Shown here one piece after another: positions 26,194 through 36,708 of a stretch of 64,000 bases of DNA (positions are counted from its first letter, which is position 1; the number at the start of each line of letters is the position of its first letter). Both the position numbers and the translations under genes were made by a program. The notes below the pieces were generated by a model. It was not told where the DNA came from. It was given only the letters and a program-made list of their open reading frames with translations, and did not search any database. Origin of the DNA: an uncultured Caulobacter sp. (GTDB lineage: Bacteria > Pseudomonadota > Alphaproteobacteria > Caulobacterales > Caulobacteraceae); contig CAJYMH010000021.1 in the NCBI GenBank assembly GCA_913776195.1, positions 1 to 64,000 of the forward strand, in the 5' to 3' direction.

Positions 26194-26519
26194 CCTTTCT
26201 TGTCTATGCGGGCGCGGCCCTGGCGGAGATCGCGGGCTGTTTCGCCTTCTGGGCCTGGCTGCGGACCGGCAAGTCGGCGCTTTGGGTGCTGCCGGGGCTC
26301 GTGTCCCTGGCGCTGTTCGCGTGGCTCCTGACCCTGGTGGAGAGCAGCGCGGCTGGGCGGGCCTACGCGGCCTATGGCGGGGTCTATATCTGCGCGTCGC
26401 TGCTGTGGCTGTGGCTGGTGGAGAAGACCCGGCCGGACATCTGGGACCTGGCCGGGGCCGGCCTTTGCCTTGCGGGCGCAGCGATCATCCTGTTCGGACC
26501 ACGCGCCGCAGCCGTCTGA
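26190..26519 (+). CDS. YnfA/UPF0060 family inner-membrane protein
   Basis: A 109-residue protein with four hydrophobic helices and the family features [32 protein letters not shown] and [19 protein letters not shown]. It is related in size and fold to small multidrug resistance transporters, though direct transport is not well proven. Translation is coupled to sfsA by the ATGA overlap. Confidence 0.92.
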   Translation: MTFLVYAGAALAEIAGCFAFWAWLRTGKSALWVLPGLVSLALFAWLLTLVESSAAGRAYAAYGGVYICASLLWLWLVEKTRPDIWDLAGAGLCLAGAAIILFGPRAAAV

Positions 26520-26530
26520 GGCGGCGGACG

Positions 26531-26559
26531 TTGAACTTTTGTGGTAGATTACGACATAA
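26531..26559 (+). promoter_or_regulatory. possible promoter of map
   Basis: TTGAAC (26531-26536), 17 bp, ACATAA (26554-26559). About 80 bp lie between this and the map start codon. Confidence 0.35.
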
Positions 26560-26638
26560 GCCCTGAAGCGAGCCGCCCATCACGCCAATCCTGTGGCGCG
26601 ATACGCCCTGACGGCGCGGCGGTCTGGAGTTGAGAAGC

Positions 26639-27466
26639 ATGGCGTCTGGCGAAGAGATTCTTGAGACCGAAGTCCGCGACGGGACCATCAAGATCCACAA
26701 GCCCGAGGATTTCGAGGGCATGCGCAAGGCCGGCCGTCTGGCCGCCGAGTGCCTGGACATGCTGGTTCCCCATGTCCAGCCCGGTGTCTCCAGCGAGCAT
26801 CTCGACACCCTGGCGCGCGAGTTCATTCTCGATCACGGCGCCCTGCCGGCCTGCCTGTTCTACAAAGGCTACAGCCACACGGTGTGCATCTCGCGCAATC
26901 ACGTGGTCTGCCATGGCATCCCGGGCGACTGGACCTTGCGTGAAGGCGACATCGCCAACATCGACGTGACCGTCATCGTCGACGGTTGGCACGGCGATCA
27001 CTCGCGCATGTACGGCGTCGGCAAGGTGCCGGCCCGCGCGCGTCGCCTGGTGGACATCACCTATGAGGCCCTTGCCCGCGGACTGGCGGTCATCAAGCCG
27101 GGAGCGACCCTGGGCGACGTCGGCCACGCCATTCAGGCCTATGCCGAGGCGCAGCGCTGCTCGATGGTGCAGGACTTCTGCGGCCACGGCCTGGGCCGCG
27201 TCTTCCATGACGAGCCTAACGTGCTGCACCTGGGTCGTCCGGGTACGGGTCCAGAGCTGAAGACCGGCATGTTCTTCACCGTCGAGCCGATGGTGAACCT
27301 GGGCAAGCCGCACGTGAAGGTGCTGTCGGACGGCTGGACCGCGGTGACCCGCGACAAATCGCTGTCGGCGCAGTGCGAACACTCCGTCGGGGTGACCGAG
27401 ACGGGCGTGGAGATCTTCACCGCGTCTCCGGCCGGGCTGTTCCAGCCCCCGATCCTGGGTGAGTAG
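26639..27466 (+). CDS. map: methionine aminopeptidase, type I
   Basis: A 275-residue enzyme that removes the initiator methionine from new proteins. Metal ligands are visible: two aspartates (NIDVTVIVDGWHGDHSRMY), a histidine (FCGHGLGRVFHDEP), and two glutamates (TVEPM, AQCEHSVGVTE). It has a short N-terminal extension of about 15 residues compared with the E. coli enzyme. The ATG at 26639 was chosen over an in-frame codon three residues upstream. It precedes radC after 78 bp. Confidence 0.95.
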   Translation: MASGEEILETEVRDGTIKIHKPEDFEGMRKAGRLAAECLDMLVPHVQPGVSSEHLDTLAREFILDHGALPACLFYKGYSHTVCISRNHVVCHGIPGDWTLREGDIANIDVTVIVDGWHGDHSRMYGVGKVPARARRLVDITYEALARGLAVIKPGATLGDVGHAIQAYAEAQRCSMVQDFCGHGLGRVFHDEPNVLHLGRPGTGPELKTGMFFTVEPMVNLGKPHVKVLSDGWTAVTRDKSLSAQCEHSVGVTETGVEIFTASPAGLFQPPILGE

Positions 27467-27544
27467 CGCCGCCCCGTACGCTAGCGCTTCCCAACGCAAC
27501 CGGAACGGTTATCATACCACCGGTACGCGAAATTCGGAGCGGGC

Positions 27545-28252
27545 GTGGACGACGTTTCTGACAGCGCCAGAAGCCGCTTCGCGGACCAGAATCAGGGGCA
27601 CCGCGAGCGCTTGAGAGAGCGCGTCCGGCTGGGCGGCTTCGATCCCCTGCCCGACTACGAGCTTCTGGAGCTACAGCTGTTCCGCACCTTCCCGCGAGGG
27701 GATGTGAAGCCCGCGGCGCGCGCCCTGCTGGCGCGGTTCGGCTCCTTTGGCGGGGTTCTGGGCGCCTCGGTGGATGAACTTAAGACCGTGCCCGGCATCG
27801 GACTGAACGCCGCCATGGATCTGAAGCTTCTGCACGAAGCCGCGTTGCGGCTCGGCCGGGAGTCGATCAGCAAGCGGCCGGTGATCTCGTCCTGGAGCGC
27901 CCTGCTCGGCTATGTCCGCGTGGCCCTGGCCAACGAGACGCGGGAGCAGTTTCGGGTCCTGTTCCTGGACAAGAAGAACCAGCTGATCGTTGATGAGCGG
28001 ATGAACCAAGGGACGGTGGACCATGCGCCCGTCTATCCGCGCGAGGTGATGCGCCGGGCCCTGGAGCTGTCGGCCAGCGCCCTGATCCTCGTCCACAACC
28101 ATCCGTCAGGCGACCCGACCCCGTCGGGCTCGGACATCGACATGACCCGACAGATCATCGAGGCCGGCCGATCGCTGAAGATCGCCATTCACGACCATCT
28201 GGTGGTGGGGCGCGAGGGCGTGGCCAGCTTCAAGGCGCTGGGCCTGATATAG
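27545..28252 (+). CDS. radC: RadC family JAB1/MPN-domain protein
   Basis: A 235-residue protein: a helix-hairpin-helix-like N-terminal part (ALLARFGSFGGVLGAS ... KTVPGIGLNAAMDL) and a C-terminal JAMM metalloprotease-like domain with LVHNHPSGDPTPSGSD (about 181-196), including both histidines, serine and aspartate of the metal site. Once linked to DNA repair, its real function is unsettled. It starts at GTG with GGAG four bases upstream. Confidence 0.93.
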   Translation: MDDVSDSARSRFADQNQGHRERLRERVRLGGFDPLPDYELLELQLFRTFPRGDVKPAARALLARFGSFGGVLGASVDELKTVPGIGLNAAMDLKLLHEAALRLGRESISKRPVISSWSALLGYVRVALANETREQFRVLFLDKKNQLIVDERMNQGTVDHAPVYPREVMRRALELSASALILVHNHPSGDPTPSGSDIDMTRQIIEAGRSLKIAIHDHLVVGREGVASFKALGLI

Positions 28253-28320
28253 AAAGGTCTTGAAAGCGGAACATACTGCTCCGGTTGCTGTTCTATCAGC
28301 CGAAGACAAGGGCTGTATCC

Positions 28321-29160
28321 ATGCGCTCCGCGACCATTCTCCGTTCCGCCGCCATGACGGCGCTGCTGCTCAGCGTGGCCGCGTGCGCCAGCGCTCCGTT
28401 GAAGCCAGGCGGCAACCTGGCGTCGTATGAGGGGCTGACCAAGGCGGAGGGCCCACGCACCAAGGCTCGTATCCGCTATGACGCCGGCGCCCTGGCGCAG
28501 GCGCGCACGGCGCGGATCGCCCCCGCCGCCTTTTCGCCGGAAGTCGCCGCCGAGCTGAACGAAGAGCAGAAGGCGCTGGTCGCGGCGGCCCTGAACCGCA
28601 CCTTGTGCGATCGGGTGGCTGAGCGCTACGACATCGTTTCGGACGGCGCGCCCGCCGACCTGACCGTCACCTCGACCATCACCCACCTGGAGAAGACGGA
28701 GGGCGGCCTGGCCGGCGCCTCCATCGCCGCCTCCGCTCTTTCGCCGATCCCGTTCACGCCGCGCCTGCCGATCGGCATGGGGTCGCTGGCTGGCGAGTCT
28801 GAAGTGAAGGACGCCTCCGGCAGGCAGGTGGCGGCGATGATGTGGGCGCGCGGCGCCGACGCCTTCACCACTGATCCTCGCCTCTCCAAGATCGGCGACG
28901 CCTATGAGCTGTCGGAAGCTTTCGGCCGTGACATGGGCCGGATGGTGATCCGTCACTCGGACCCCTTCAAGTCCGCGCCGAAGAAGACCTGGGAAGAACG
29001 CAAGGGCGACGACCCGCAGTGCGCGGTCTTCGGCGAAAAGCCGGGCCTGGCCGGCTTCATCGGCGAACGCCTAGGCGCCCCTCCCGGGTGGACCGACAAG
29101 GCCAACGACAAGAAGCCGGAGAAGAAGCCGCATAGCGTGGCTAGGAACGAAGGTTCCTGA
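28321..29160 (+). CDS. DUF3313 family lipoprotein
   Basis: A 279-residue exported protein. Its N-terminus has charged residues, a hydrophobic stretch and the lipobox LSVAAC (cysteine about 20), so it is probably a lipoprotein. The body resembles DUF3313: a domain that reads RIAPAAF and a long ALxxxL helix, then TSTITHLEKTE and a conserved ESEVKDASGRQVAAM strand. The tail is lysine-rich. Function unknown. It converges on msrQ with a 20-bp overlap of coding ends. Confidence 0.8.
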   Translation: MRSATILRSAAMTALLLSVAACASAPLKPGGNLASYEGLTKAEGPRTKARIRYDAGALAQARTARIAPAAFSPEVAAELNEEQKALVAAALNRTLCDRVAERYDIVSDGAPADLTVTSTITHLEKTEGGLAGASIAASALSPIPFTPRLPIGMGSLAGESEVKDASGRQVAAMMWARGADAFTTDPRLSKIGDAYELSEAFGRDMGRMVIRHSDPFKSAPKKTWEERKGDDPQCAVFGEKPGLAGFIGERLGAPPGWTDKANDKKPEKKPHSVARNEGS

Positions 29161-29740
29161 GCCTTTCGGCCACGCGCCAGCCCAGCAGCACGAACACGAT
29201 CGCCCCATAGACCAGGGGCGGCCGGTGGTCCGCCTTCACCAGCAGGTAGTAGTGGACCACGCCCAGCGGGACGATGGCGTAGATCAGCCAATGCAGCCGC
29301 CGCCAGGCTTGAGGCCCCAAGCGGCGGATCATGCCGTTGGTCGAGGTCGCCGCCAGCGGCACGAGCAGCACGAACGCCATCATGCCGAGGGTGATGAAGG
29401 GCCGCTTGAGAATGTCGCGCCAGACGGCGCCGAAGTCGAAATACTGGTCCACGCCCACATAGGTCAGCAGGTGCGCCGAAACGTAGGCGAAGGCGAAGAG
29501 GCCAACGGTGCGGCGAAAACGGATCAGCCGAGGCTGCTTCAGGATGCGGGCCAGCGGCGTGATCGCCAGGCCGACGATCAGCAGGCGCAGACCCCAGACA
29601 CCAAGCTGCCTGATCAACCGCTCGATCGGGTTGGCTCCAAGTTCGGCGAGGAACGCCTGCGCCGCCAGCCAGACGAACGGGGCAAGGCAGGCCAGCCAGA
29701 CCGCCCCATAGACGATCCGCTCACGCGTCTTTCGGTCCAT
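29141..29740 (-). CDS. msrQ: MsrQ, heme-binding membrane subunit of the MsrPQ methionine sulfoxide reductase
   Basis: A 199-residue inner-membrane protein with about six helices and conserved histidines for b-type heme (FAYVSAHLLTY, RRLHWLIYA, LGVVHYYLL). It passes electrons from the quinone pool or flavin to MsrP in the periplasm. Its ATG overlaps the msrP stop by one base (TGATG on the minus strand), so the two are coupled. Confidence 0.93.
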   Translation of the reverse strand: MDRKTRERIVYGAVWLACLAPFVWLAAQAFLAELGANPIERLIRQLGVWGLRLLIVGLAITPLARILKQPRLIRFRRTVGLFAFAYVSAHLLTYVGVDQYFDFGAVWRDILKRPFITLGMMAFVLLVPLAATSTNGMIRRLGPQAWRRLHWLIYAIVPLGVVHYYLLVKADHRPPLVYGAIVFVLLGWRVAERLRNLRS

Positions 29741-30660
29741 CAATAGAACTTCCGCAGGTCCATGCCGCGGTACATGCCGGCGACCTGATCGCCATAGCCG
29801 TTGAACAGCAGGGTCTCGCGCCGGCGGAATTCGCCGATCCGCCGCTCGTTCGCCTGCGACCAGCGCGGATGGTCCACCGCTGGATTGACGTTGGAATAGA
29901 AGCCATACTCCCGGGCGTTCAGCATCTGCCAGGTGGTCTTGGGCTGGGTCTCCTGCAGGCGGATCCTCACCACCGACTTGATGCTCTTGAACCCATATTT
30001 CCACGGCACGACCAGGCGGATCGGCGCGCCGTTCTGGTTGGGCAGCGTCTGGCCGTAGAGACCGACCGCCAGGAGGGTCAGCGGATTGACCACTTCGTCG
30101 ATACGCAGGCCCTCGCGATAGGGCCAATCGAGATAGGGGCTGCGTTGGCCGATCATCTGGTCCGGACGCATCAGGGTTTCAAACGAAACGAACTTGGCCT
30201 TCGACGTCGGCTGAACCCGACCGATCAGAGCAGCCAGGGGCAGCCCGATCCAGGGGATGACCATCGACCAGCCCTCGACGCAGCGCAGGCGATAGATGCG
30301 CTCCTCCAGCGGGGCGGTCTTGAGGATGTCCTCCAGGGCGTAGCGCCCGGGCTTGGCGCATTCGCCCTCGATGACGACCGACCATGGGCTGGTCTTCAAG
30401 CGGCCCGCGTTCTTGGCGGGGTCGTCCTTGTCGACGCCGAACTCATAGAAGTTGTTGTAGCTGGTGATGTCCTCCAGCTTCGTGCGCTTCTCGTCCGTCG
30501 ACCACTTGGACGGCTTGAACGCCAGGGGCGCGGCGGCCGCCCCGCCCGCCAGGCCAAGGCCCGCCGCGAGGCCGGCGGCCATGAACTCGCGCCGGCGCAG
30601 ATAAACCTCGTGGGGGGTGACGTCATTTTCGGTCAGGCCGGCGGCGTTCCGGATCAGCAT
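29740..30660 (-). CDS. msrP: MsrP, periplasmic molybdopterin-dependent methionine sulfoxide reductase
   Basis: A 306-residue molybdoenzyme. A twin-arginine signal ([11 protein letters not shown], about 20-30) sends it folded to the periplasm. The molybdenum-binding cysteine lies in [15 protein letters not shown] (about 147), with the family segments [12 protein letters not shown] and [10 protein letters not shown]. It repairs oxidised methionines in exported proteins. The ATG at 30660 (just after an in-frame GTG) has GGAG six bases before. First gene of msrPQ. Confidence 0.94.
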   Translation of the reverse strand: MLIRNAAGLTENDVTPHEVYLRRREFMAAGLAAGLGLAGGAAAAPLAFKPSKWSTDEKRTKLEDITSYNNFYEFGVDKDDPAKNAGRLKTSPWSVVIEGECAKPGRYALEDILKTAPLEERIYRLRCVEGWSMVIPWIGLPLAALIGRVQPTSKAKFVSFETLMRPDQMIGQRSPYLDWPYREGLRIDEVVNPLTLLAVGLYGQTLPNQNGAPIRLVVPWKYGFKSIKSVVRIRLQETQPKTTWQMLNAREYGFYSNVNPAVDHPRWSQANERRIGEFRRRETLLFNGYGDQVAGMYRGMDLRKFY

Positions 30661-30719
30661 CACAATCTCCGCTTCGACCTAGTTACGAACGAACCTGCCG
30701 TTTGGTTACACGTGGTTGC

Positions 30720-31580
30720 TCACGATCTCGATAAAAGAAGCACATCGTGCATATGCCCCTCGCTCGTGGTGGGCGGGCACCACTGGCCGCGGATCAGGCC
30801 GTCCACCTTCAGGCCCAGTGAAGTCAGGCGTTCGCGAACCACCGATTCATCATGGGCTATGCACTGCTCTGGCGAGGCGGGATCGGCCACCATCGCCGCA
30901 TCCCGCCACGGATGCAGCGCAAAGCGGGACTGGCCGTCGGCGATGCCGGCGCGGCGCGGCTCGTTCAGCAACAGAATGGTGATGAAAGCCCGCCCACCCG
31001 GCGCCAGGCTGCGCGCGCATTCAGCCAAATAGCGATCCGACGCCTCCGGCGTCAGGTGGGTGAAGACCGAGATGGCGAACAGAAAGTCGATCTGGCCGTC
31101 CTCGCATGGGAAGGTCAGCTCGGCGTCGGAGAGGCGTCCGCCGGGATTGTATTCGGTGTTGCGCACGTCGAGGTGATGGAATGCGAAGCGGCCGTCGCCG
31201 GCATGCTGGGTCCGACAGGCTCTGATCGCTCCGGCGGCGATGTCGAAGCCTGTATAACGGCCTGAGGAAAGAAAGGTCGCGGCCGGACGGGCGATACGTC
31301 CGTTGCCGCAGCCGATATCGAGAACGCGATCCGTCGCTTTCATCCCCCAGATGTCGATGAGCTCCTTCAGCACCATCGCACCCGAGGTGTGAAAGTCGGC
31401 GTTGCTGCCGTCATTGTGCAGCGTCTGCCAGGGATCGCGACGGCGTTGCGGATCCGTAAAGCGGCGCGGCAGGCCGCGGGCGTCGGCGAGGGCGCCGCGC
31501 AGCATCAACCGCACGCGCGGCGGCAGGTGCGCCATGACGGGCGACAGAAAACGTCTGACCTGACTCACGCTGGCCCCCAT
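30720..31580 (-). CDS. class I SAM-dependent methyltransferase
   Basis: A protein of 286 residues with the SAM-binding motif LDIGCGNGR near residues 86-94, the acidic second motif YTGFDIAAGAIRAC, and SVFTHLTPEASDRYLAECARSL typical of small-molecule methyltransferases. The substrate is unknown. An in-frame GTG 18 codons upstream (31634), behind AAGGAA, is an alternative start. It sits alone between msrP and the transporter genes. Confidence 0.85.
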   Translation of the reverse strand: MGASVSQVRRFLSPVMAHLPPRVRLMLRGALADARGLPRRFTDPQRRRDPWQTLHNDGSNADFHTSGAMVLKELIDIWGMKATDRVLDIGCGNGRIARPAATFLSSGRYTGFDIAAGAIRACRTQHAGDGRFAFHHLDVRNTEYNPGGRLSDAELTFPCEDGQIDFLFAISVFTHLTPEASDRYLAECARSLAPGGRAFITILLLNEPRRAGIADGQSRFALHPWRDAAMVADPASPEQCIAHDESVVRERLTSLGLKVDGLIRGQWCPPTTSEGHMHDVLLLSRS

Positions 31581-31730
31581 CCGCCTGCCGACTGTGTGCC
31601 GGGACGCCTTGCAGCGCAATAGGCCGCAGAACACCGGTTCCTTACGGGAAAGGGGGTGGCGCTTCCGCGCGGCTTGGGTCTAGGGTGCGAGCAACGATTA
31701 GAACAAGCGTTTTAAAGGGAGGAGTATGGA

Positions 31731-33095
31731 ATGGCGGACTCCGTGGCCGGGGGCCCAGCCCCCGCATCGACCCAGCCTGTCCCGTCGCCGCTGGGCGCCG
31801 TTTCCAAAGGCTATCGCCGCTACGCTCTGAGCCTTCTCCTCGTCATCTACACCTTGAATTTCCTGGACCGGCAGGTGGTCAACATCCTGGCGGAGCCGAT
31901 CAAGCGCGACCTTGGCCTGGCGGACTGGCAGCTGGGCATGATGACCGGCCTGGCCTTCGCGATCTTCTACACGATCCTGGGCATTCCGATCGCCCGGTAT
32001 GCCGAGAAGGCCAACCGGCCGCTGATCATCGCCGCGTCGGTCGGCGCCTGGAGCGCCTTCACCATGGCGTGCGGCGCCGCGCAGAACTTCTGGCAGCTGG
32101 TGCTGGCCCGTATCGGGGTCGGGATCGGGGAAGCCGGCTGCTCGCCCCCCGCCCACTCGCTGATCACCGACTATGTGCCCAAGGAAAACCGCGCCTCGGC
32201 CATCGCCTTTTATTCCATCGGCACGCCGCTGGGCGCGCTGCTGGGCATGGCCATGGGCGGGCTGGTGGCCGACCATTACGGATGGCGCGCGGCGTTCCTG
32301 GTGGCCGGCGCTCCGGGTGTGCTGATGGCGCTGGTCGCCGCCTTCACCCTGGTGGAGCCGCGCAAGAAGCTGACCGCTGAGCTGGCGGCGCGCGCGGCGG
32401 CCCAGATCAGCACCAAGGCGGCGCTGGCCGTGCTGATGGGCAAGAAGACCTTCTGGCTGGTGGCCTTCGCCGCCTCGATCAAGGCGTTCGTGGGCTATGG
32501 CCACGCGCCGTTCACCGCCTCGTTCTTCTTTCGCAACCACACCCAGGAGATCGCGGAACTGGCCGCTGGCTTCGGCTTGAAGTCGGCGGGGTTCCTGGGT
32601 CTGGCGCTGGGTCTGATCGCGGGCACGGCCGGCGTGTTCGGCGCATGGTTCGGGGGGGTGTTGGCCGACAAGCTGGGGGCCAAGGACCTACGCGCCTATG
32701 TGGTGGTTCCAGCCGTCGCCAGCCTCATCACCATTCCAGTCTATATCTTCGGGGTGCTGGTCGACAGCGCGGCGGCGGCCATCATGATCCTGGCTGTTCC
32801 GGCGGTGCTGGGCACGCTTTGGTATGGCCCGGTCTACGCCACGGCCCAGAGCATCGTGGAGCCGCACATGCGGGCCACGGCGTCGGCGGTGCTGCTGTTC
32901 ATCATCAACCTGGTCGGCCTGGGACTGGGGCCGGTGGCGGTAGGCGTCCTGAGCGACGTCCTGGCCGGCCCGATGGGCCTGGGCGAGGCCGAGGGCGTGC
33001 GATGGGCGCTGATCATCTCGACGCTGTTCGGCCTGATCGCCTTCGTGCTGTTCTGGCAGGCGCGCAAGACCATCCGCGAAGAGATGGTCGGCTAG
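31731..33095 (+). CDS. MFS transporter, Spinster-like (first of a tandem pair)
   Basis: A 454-residue major facilitator with twelve predicted helices. The opening VIYTLNFLDRQVVNILAEPI and the GIGEAGCSPPAHSLITDYVP segment in helix 4/5 identify the Spinster/lipid-transport-like MFS branch common in Caulobacterales and sphingomonads. GGGAGGAG lies about eight bases before the ATG. The substrate is unknown. A paralogue follows after 30 bp and probably shares its transcript. Confidence 0.9.
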   Translation: MADSVAGGPAPASTQPVPSPLGAVSKGYRRYALSLLLVIYTLNFLDRQVVNILAEPIKRDLGLADWQLGMMTGLAFAIFYTILGIPIARYAEKANRPLIIAASVGAWSAFTMACGAAQNFWQLVLARIGVGIGEAGCSPPAHSLITDYVPKENRASAIAFYSIGTPLGALLGMAMGGLVADHYGWRAAFLVAGAPGVLMALVAAFTLVEPRKKLTAELAARAAAQISTKAALAVLMGKKTFWLVAFAASIKAFVGYGHAPFTASFFFRNHTQEIAELAAGFGLKSAGFLGLALGLIAGTAGVFGAWFGGVLADKLGAKDLRAYVVVPAVASLITIPVYIFGVLVDSAAAAIMILAVPAVLGTLWYGPVYATAQSIVEPHMRATASAVLLFIINLVGLGLGPVAVGVLSDVLAGPMGLGEAEGVRWALIISTLFGLIAFVLFWQARKTIREEMVG

Positions 33096-33125
33096 AACCG
33101 GAAACGACAAAAGGGAGTGACGGGC

Positions 33126-34553
33126 TTGGCGATTGAGGCGACGACGCGGGACCGGCCGCAGTACTCCGGAAGCTACCGCGGGACGGTCCTGGCCCTGCTG
33201 CTGCTGGTCTACACGGTCAACTTCATCGACCGGACGATCATCGGCACCATCGGCCAGGCCATCAAGACGGACCTGAACCTGTCCGATACGCAGCTTGGCC
33301 TGCTGCAGGGCTTCGCCTTCGCCATCCTCTACACCACCCTTGGCATCCCCATCGCGCGCCTGGCGGAGCGGAGGAACCGGGTGACGATCATCAGCGTCTG
33401 CCTGGTGATCTGGTCGGGGTTCACCGCCCTTTGCGGCACGGCCAACAGCTTTATCCAACTGTTGCTGTTCCGCGTCGGGGTCGGGGTCGGGGAAGCCGGC
33501 TGTTCGCCGCCCGCCCACTCGCTGATCAGCGACTACTATCCGGCGCAGAAGCGGTCTTCCGCCCTGGCGATCTATTCGTTCGGCATTCCGTTGGGGACCA
33601 TGTTCGGGGCCATGGCTGGCGGTTGGATCGCCGAGAACCTGTCCTGGCGGCTGGCCTTCGTGATCGTCGGCTTGCCGGGAATTTTGCTCGCCCTGGTGGT
33701 GAAGCTGGCGATCAAGGAGCCGCCGCGCGGCTGGTCGGAACAGACCACCGAGCCCTCCTCGCCCGAGGACGTGGTGGTGGACACCACCCCGCCCCCGTCC
33801 ATCGGGACGGTGGCCAAGCGCCTGTTCACCAAGTGGTCGTTCGTCAACATGACCATCGGCGTGACGATCGCCTCCTTCGCCGCCTATGGCTCTGGGGCGT
33901 TCGCGGTTCCCTATTTCCTGCGCAACTTTGGTCTGAGCTTCGCCCAGGCGGGGCTGATCTTCGGCGCCATCGGCGGGGTTTCGGCAGGCATCGGCACTCT
34001 GCTGGGCGGCTTCCTCACCGACTGGGCGGGCAAGCGCAACGGCGGCTGGTACGGCCTGGTGCCGGCCATCGGCCTGGCGATCTCCGCCCCGCTCTATGTG
34101 GCGGGATATTCGGCGGCGGCCTGGACCACGGCGGCGATGATCCTGATCGTGCCGGGCATCTTCCACTACACCTATCTCGCCCCGACCTTCGGAGTGATGC
34201 ACAATCTGGTCGAGCCGCGCATGCGGGCGACGGCCACGGCGTTGCTCTTCTTCGTACTAAACCTGATCGCCCTGGGCGGCGGACCGGTCTTCACCGGCTG
34301 GATCATCGACCTGTTCAGCACCCAGCAGTTCGCCGCCCTGAACATCGGCGACTTCAAGGCACTGTGCCCTGGCGGCAAGGCGGCCGAAGGCGCGGCGGCC
34401 GCGCTGGACGCGGCGTGCAAGGCCTCGGTGGCCAAGGGCACGCAGCATGGGCAGGTGGCCACCGTGCTGCTCTATGCCTGGGCGGCGCTGCATTACGGCC
34501 TTGGCGCCATCGGCCTGGCCCGGGACCTCAAGGCGGCCCGCGGCGAGGCGTGA
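33126..34553 (+). CDS. MFS transporter, Spinster-like (second of a tandem pair)
   Basis: A 475-residue paralogue of the preceding transporter, sharing YTVNFIDRTIIGTIGQAI and GVGEAGCSPPAHSLISDYYP at the same places. It differs by a longer central loop rich in acidic and proline residues (about 205-230) and an insertion with two cysteines near residue 410. I chose TTG at 33126 because GGGAG lies eight bases upstream; the GTG at 33117 overlaps that ribosome binding site. Both could carry lipid-like or aromatic compounds. Confidence 0.88.
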   Translation: MAIEATTRDRPQYSGSYRGTVLALLLLVYTVNFIDRTIIGTIGQAIKTDLNLSDTQLGLLQGFAFAILYTTLGIPIARLAERRNRVTIISVCLVIWSGFTALCGTANSFIQLLLFRVGVGVGEAGCSPPAHSLISDYYPAQKRSSALAIYSFGIPLGTMFGAMAGGWIAENLSWRLAFVIVGLPGILLALVVKLAIKEPPRGWSEQTTEPSSPEDVVVDTTPPPSIGTVAKRLFTKWSFVNMTIGVTIASFAAYGSGAFAVPYFLRNFGLSFAQAGLIFGAIGGVSAGIGTLLGGFLTDWAGKRNGGWYGLVPAIGLAISAPLYVAGYSAAAWTTAAMILIVPGIFHYTYLAPTFGVMHNLVEPRMRATATALLFFVLNLIALGGGPVFTGWIIDLFSTQQFAALNIGDFKALCPGGKAAEGAAAALDAACKASVAKGTQHGQVATVLLYAWAALHYGLGAIGLARDLKAARGEA

Positions 34554-34555
34554 AC

Positions 34556-34591
34556 TTGACTCGGGGGCGCCCACGGCTGAAGTGGGCGCCC
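34556..34591. repeat. copy 1 of a 35-bp intergenic element, with perfect hairpin
   Basis: TTGACTC followed by GGGCGCCCAC (34565-34574) and its perfect complement GTGGGCGCCC (34582-34591) around seven bases. No T-run follows, so it is more likely an mRNA-stabilising or regulatory hairpin than a terminator. A second copy precedes purB. Confidence 0.6.
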
Positions 34592-34611
34592 TTGAGTTTG
34601 GGGGAACAATG

Positions 34612-35355
34612 ATGGCCGACGTGAAGCCGCGCATGCGCGCAGACCTCGACGCGGCGCCCTATGCGGCGGCGTTCGAACGCGACGGCTATGTCCAGATCGC
34701 CGACTTCTTGCCGGCCGAGGTGGCCGAGGAGGTCGCCCAGATCCTGGAGACCAAGGTCCAGTGGTCGATCATGGTCACCGACCCGAACGGCAAGACCCAC
34801 ATCATCGACCGCGCGCAGTACGAGCAGGTCGGCCAGCAGAAGATCAACGAGTACCTGCGCCAGATGACCCAACGCGGGGCCGAGGGCTTCGCCTTCCTGC
34901 ACATGACCTATTCGCTGCTGGACGAGTATCCGCGCGACCCCGGCCACCCGATCGCCAAGGTGACGGAGTTCCTGAACAGCGAGCCGTTCCTCGATTTCGG
35001 CCGCAAGGTGATCAATGCGCCGACGGTGAAGAGCAGCTCGATCATGGCCTCGCGCTATGGCCCCGGCGACTTCCTGACCGTTCACGACGACAGCCACACC
35101 AGCGACACCCGCCGGGCCGCCATGACCCTGGGCTTCACGCGCCGCTGGCGTCCGGACTGGGGCGGCCAGCTGCTGTTCCACGATGGGGCAGGTGATGTGG
35201 AGCGCGGCCTGGCCCCCGGCTTCAACGTGCTGACGCTGTTCAAGGTGCCCAAGGCCCACTCGGTCGCCTATGTGGCGCCTTACGCCAAGGCGCCGCGGAT
35301 TTCGATCACCGGCTGGCTGCGCGATGACCCGTCGCTGGTGAACTTCCCAGCCTGA
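34612..35355 (+). CDS. 2-oxoglutarate/Fe(II)-dependent oxygenase (Tpa1/prolyl hydroxylase-like), copy A
   Basis: A 247-residue double-stranded beta-helix oxygenase. The iron site is seen as H-x-D in FLTVHDDSHT and the distal histidine in PKAHSVAYV, with the 2-oxoglutarate-binding arginine in ISITGWLR; GFTRRWRPDWGGQLLFHD is shared with Tpa1-like proline hydroxylases. It probably hydroxylates a protein or a small substrate; which one is unknown. Two adjacent ATGs are possible starts (34609 or 34612). It has a paralogue on the far side of purB. Confidence 0.88.
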   Translation: MADVKPRMRADLDAAPYAAAFERDGYVQIADFLPAEVAEEVAQILETKVQWSIMVTDPNGKTHIIDRAQYEQVGQQKINEYLRQMTQRGAEGFAFLHMTYSLLDEYPRDPGHPIAKVTEFLNSEPFLDFGRKVINAPTVKSSSIMASRYGPGDFLTVHDDSHTSDTRRAAMTLGFTRRWRPDWGGQLLFHDGAGDVERGLAPGFNVLTLFKVPKAHSVAYVAPYAKAPRISITGWLRDDPSLVNFPA

Positions 35356-35360
35356 CGGGG

Positions 35361-35395
35361 TTGACTCAGGGGCGCTCGCGGACGAAGCGGACGCC
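35361..35395. repeat. copy 2 of the 35-bp intergenic element, abutting purB
   Basis: Matches 34556-34590 at 28 of 35 positions (counted by eye). It ends at the base before the purB ATG and contains no proper Shine-Dalgarno; GGCG and CGCC at its ends can still pair. Confidence 0.55.
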
Positions 35396-36703
<1,308 letters not shown>

Positions 36704-36708
36704 GGCCC

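Noticed and set aside
32688..34202. 504-codon frame antisense to the MFS genes
   Set aside because: Shadow of the GC-rich coding strand; the peptide is rich in R, G, Q and H, and has no start signal.
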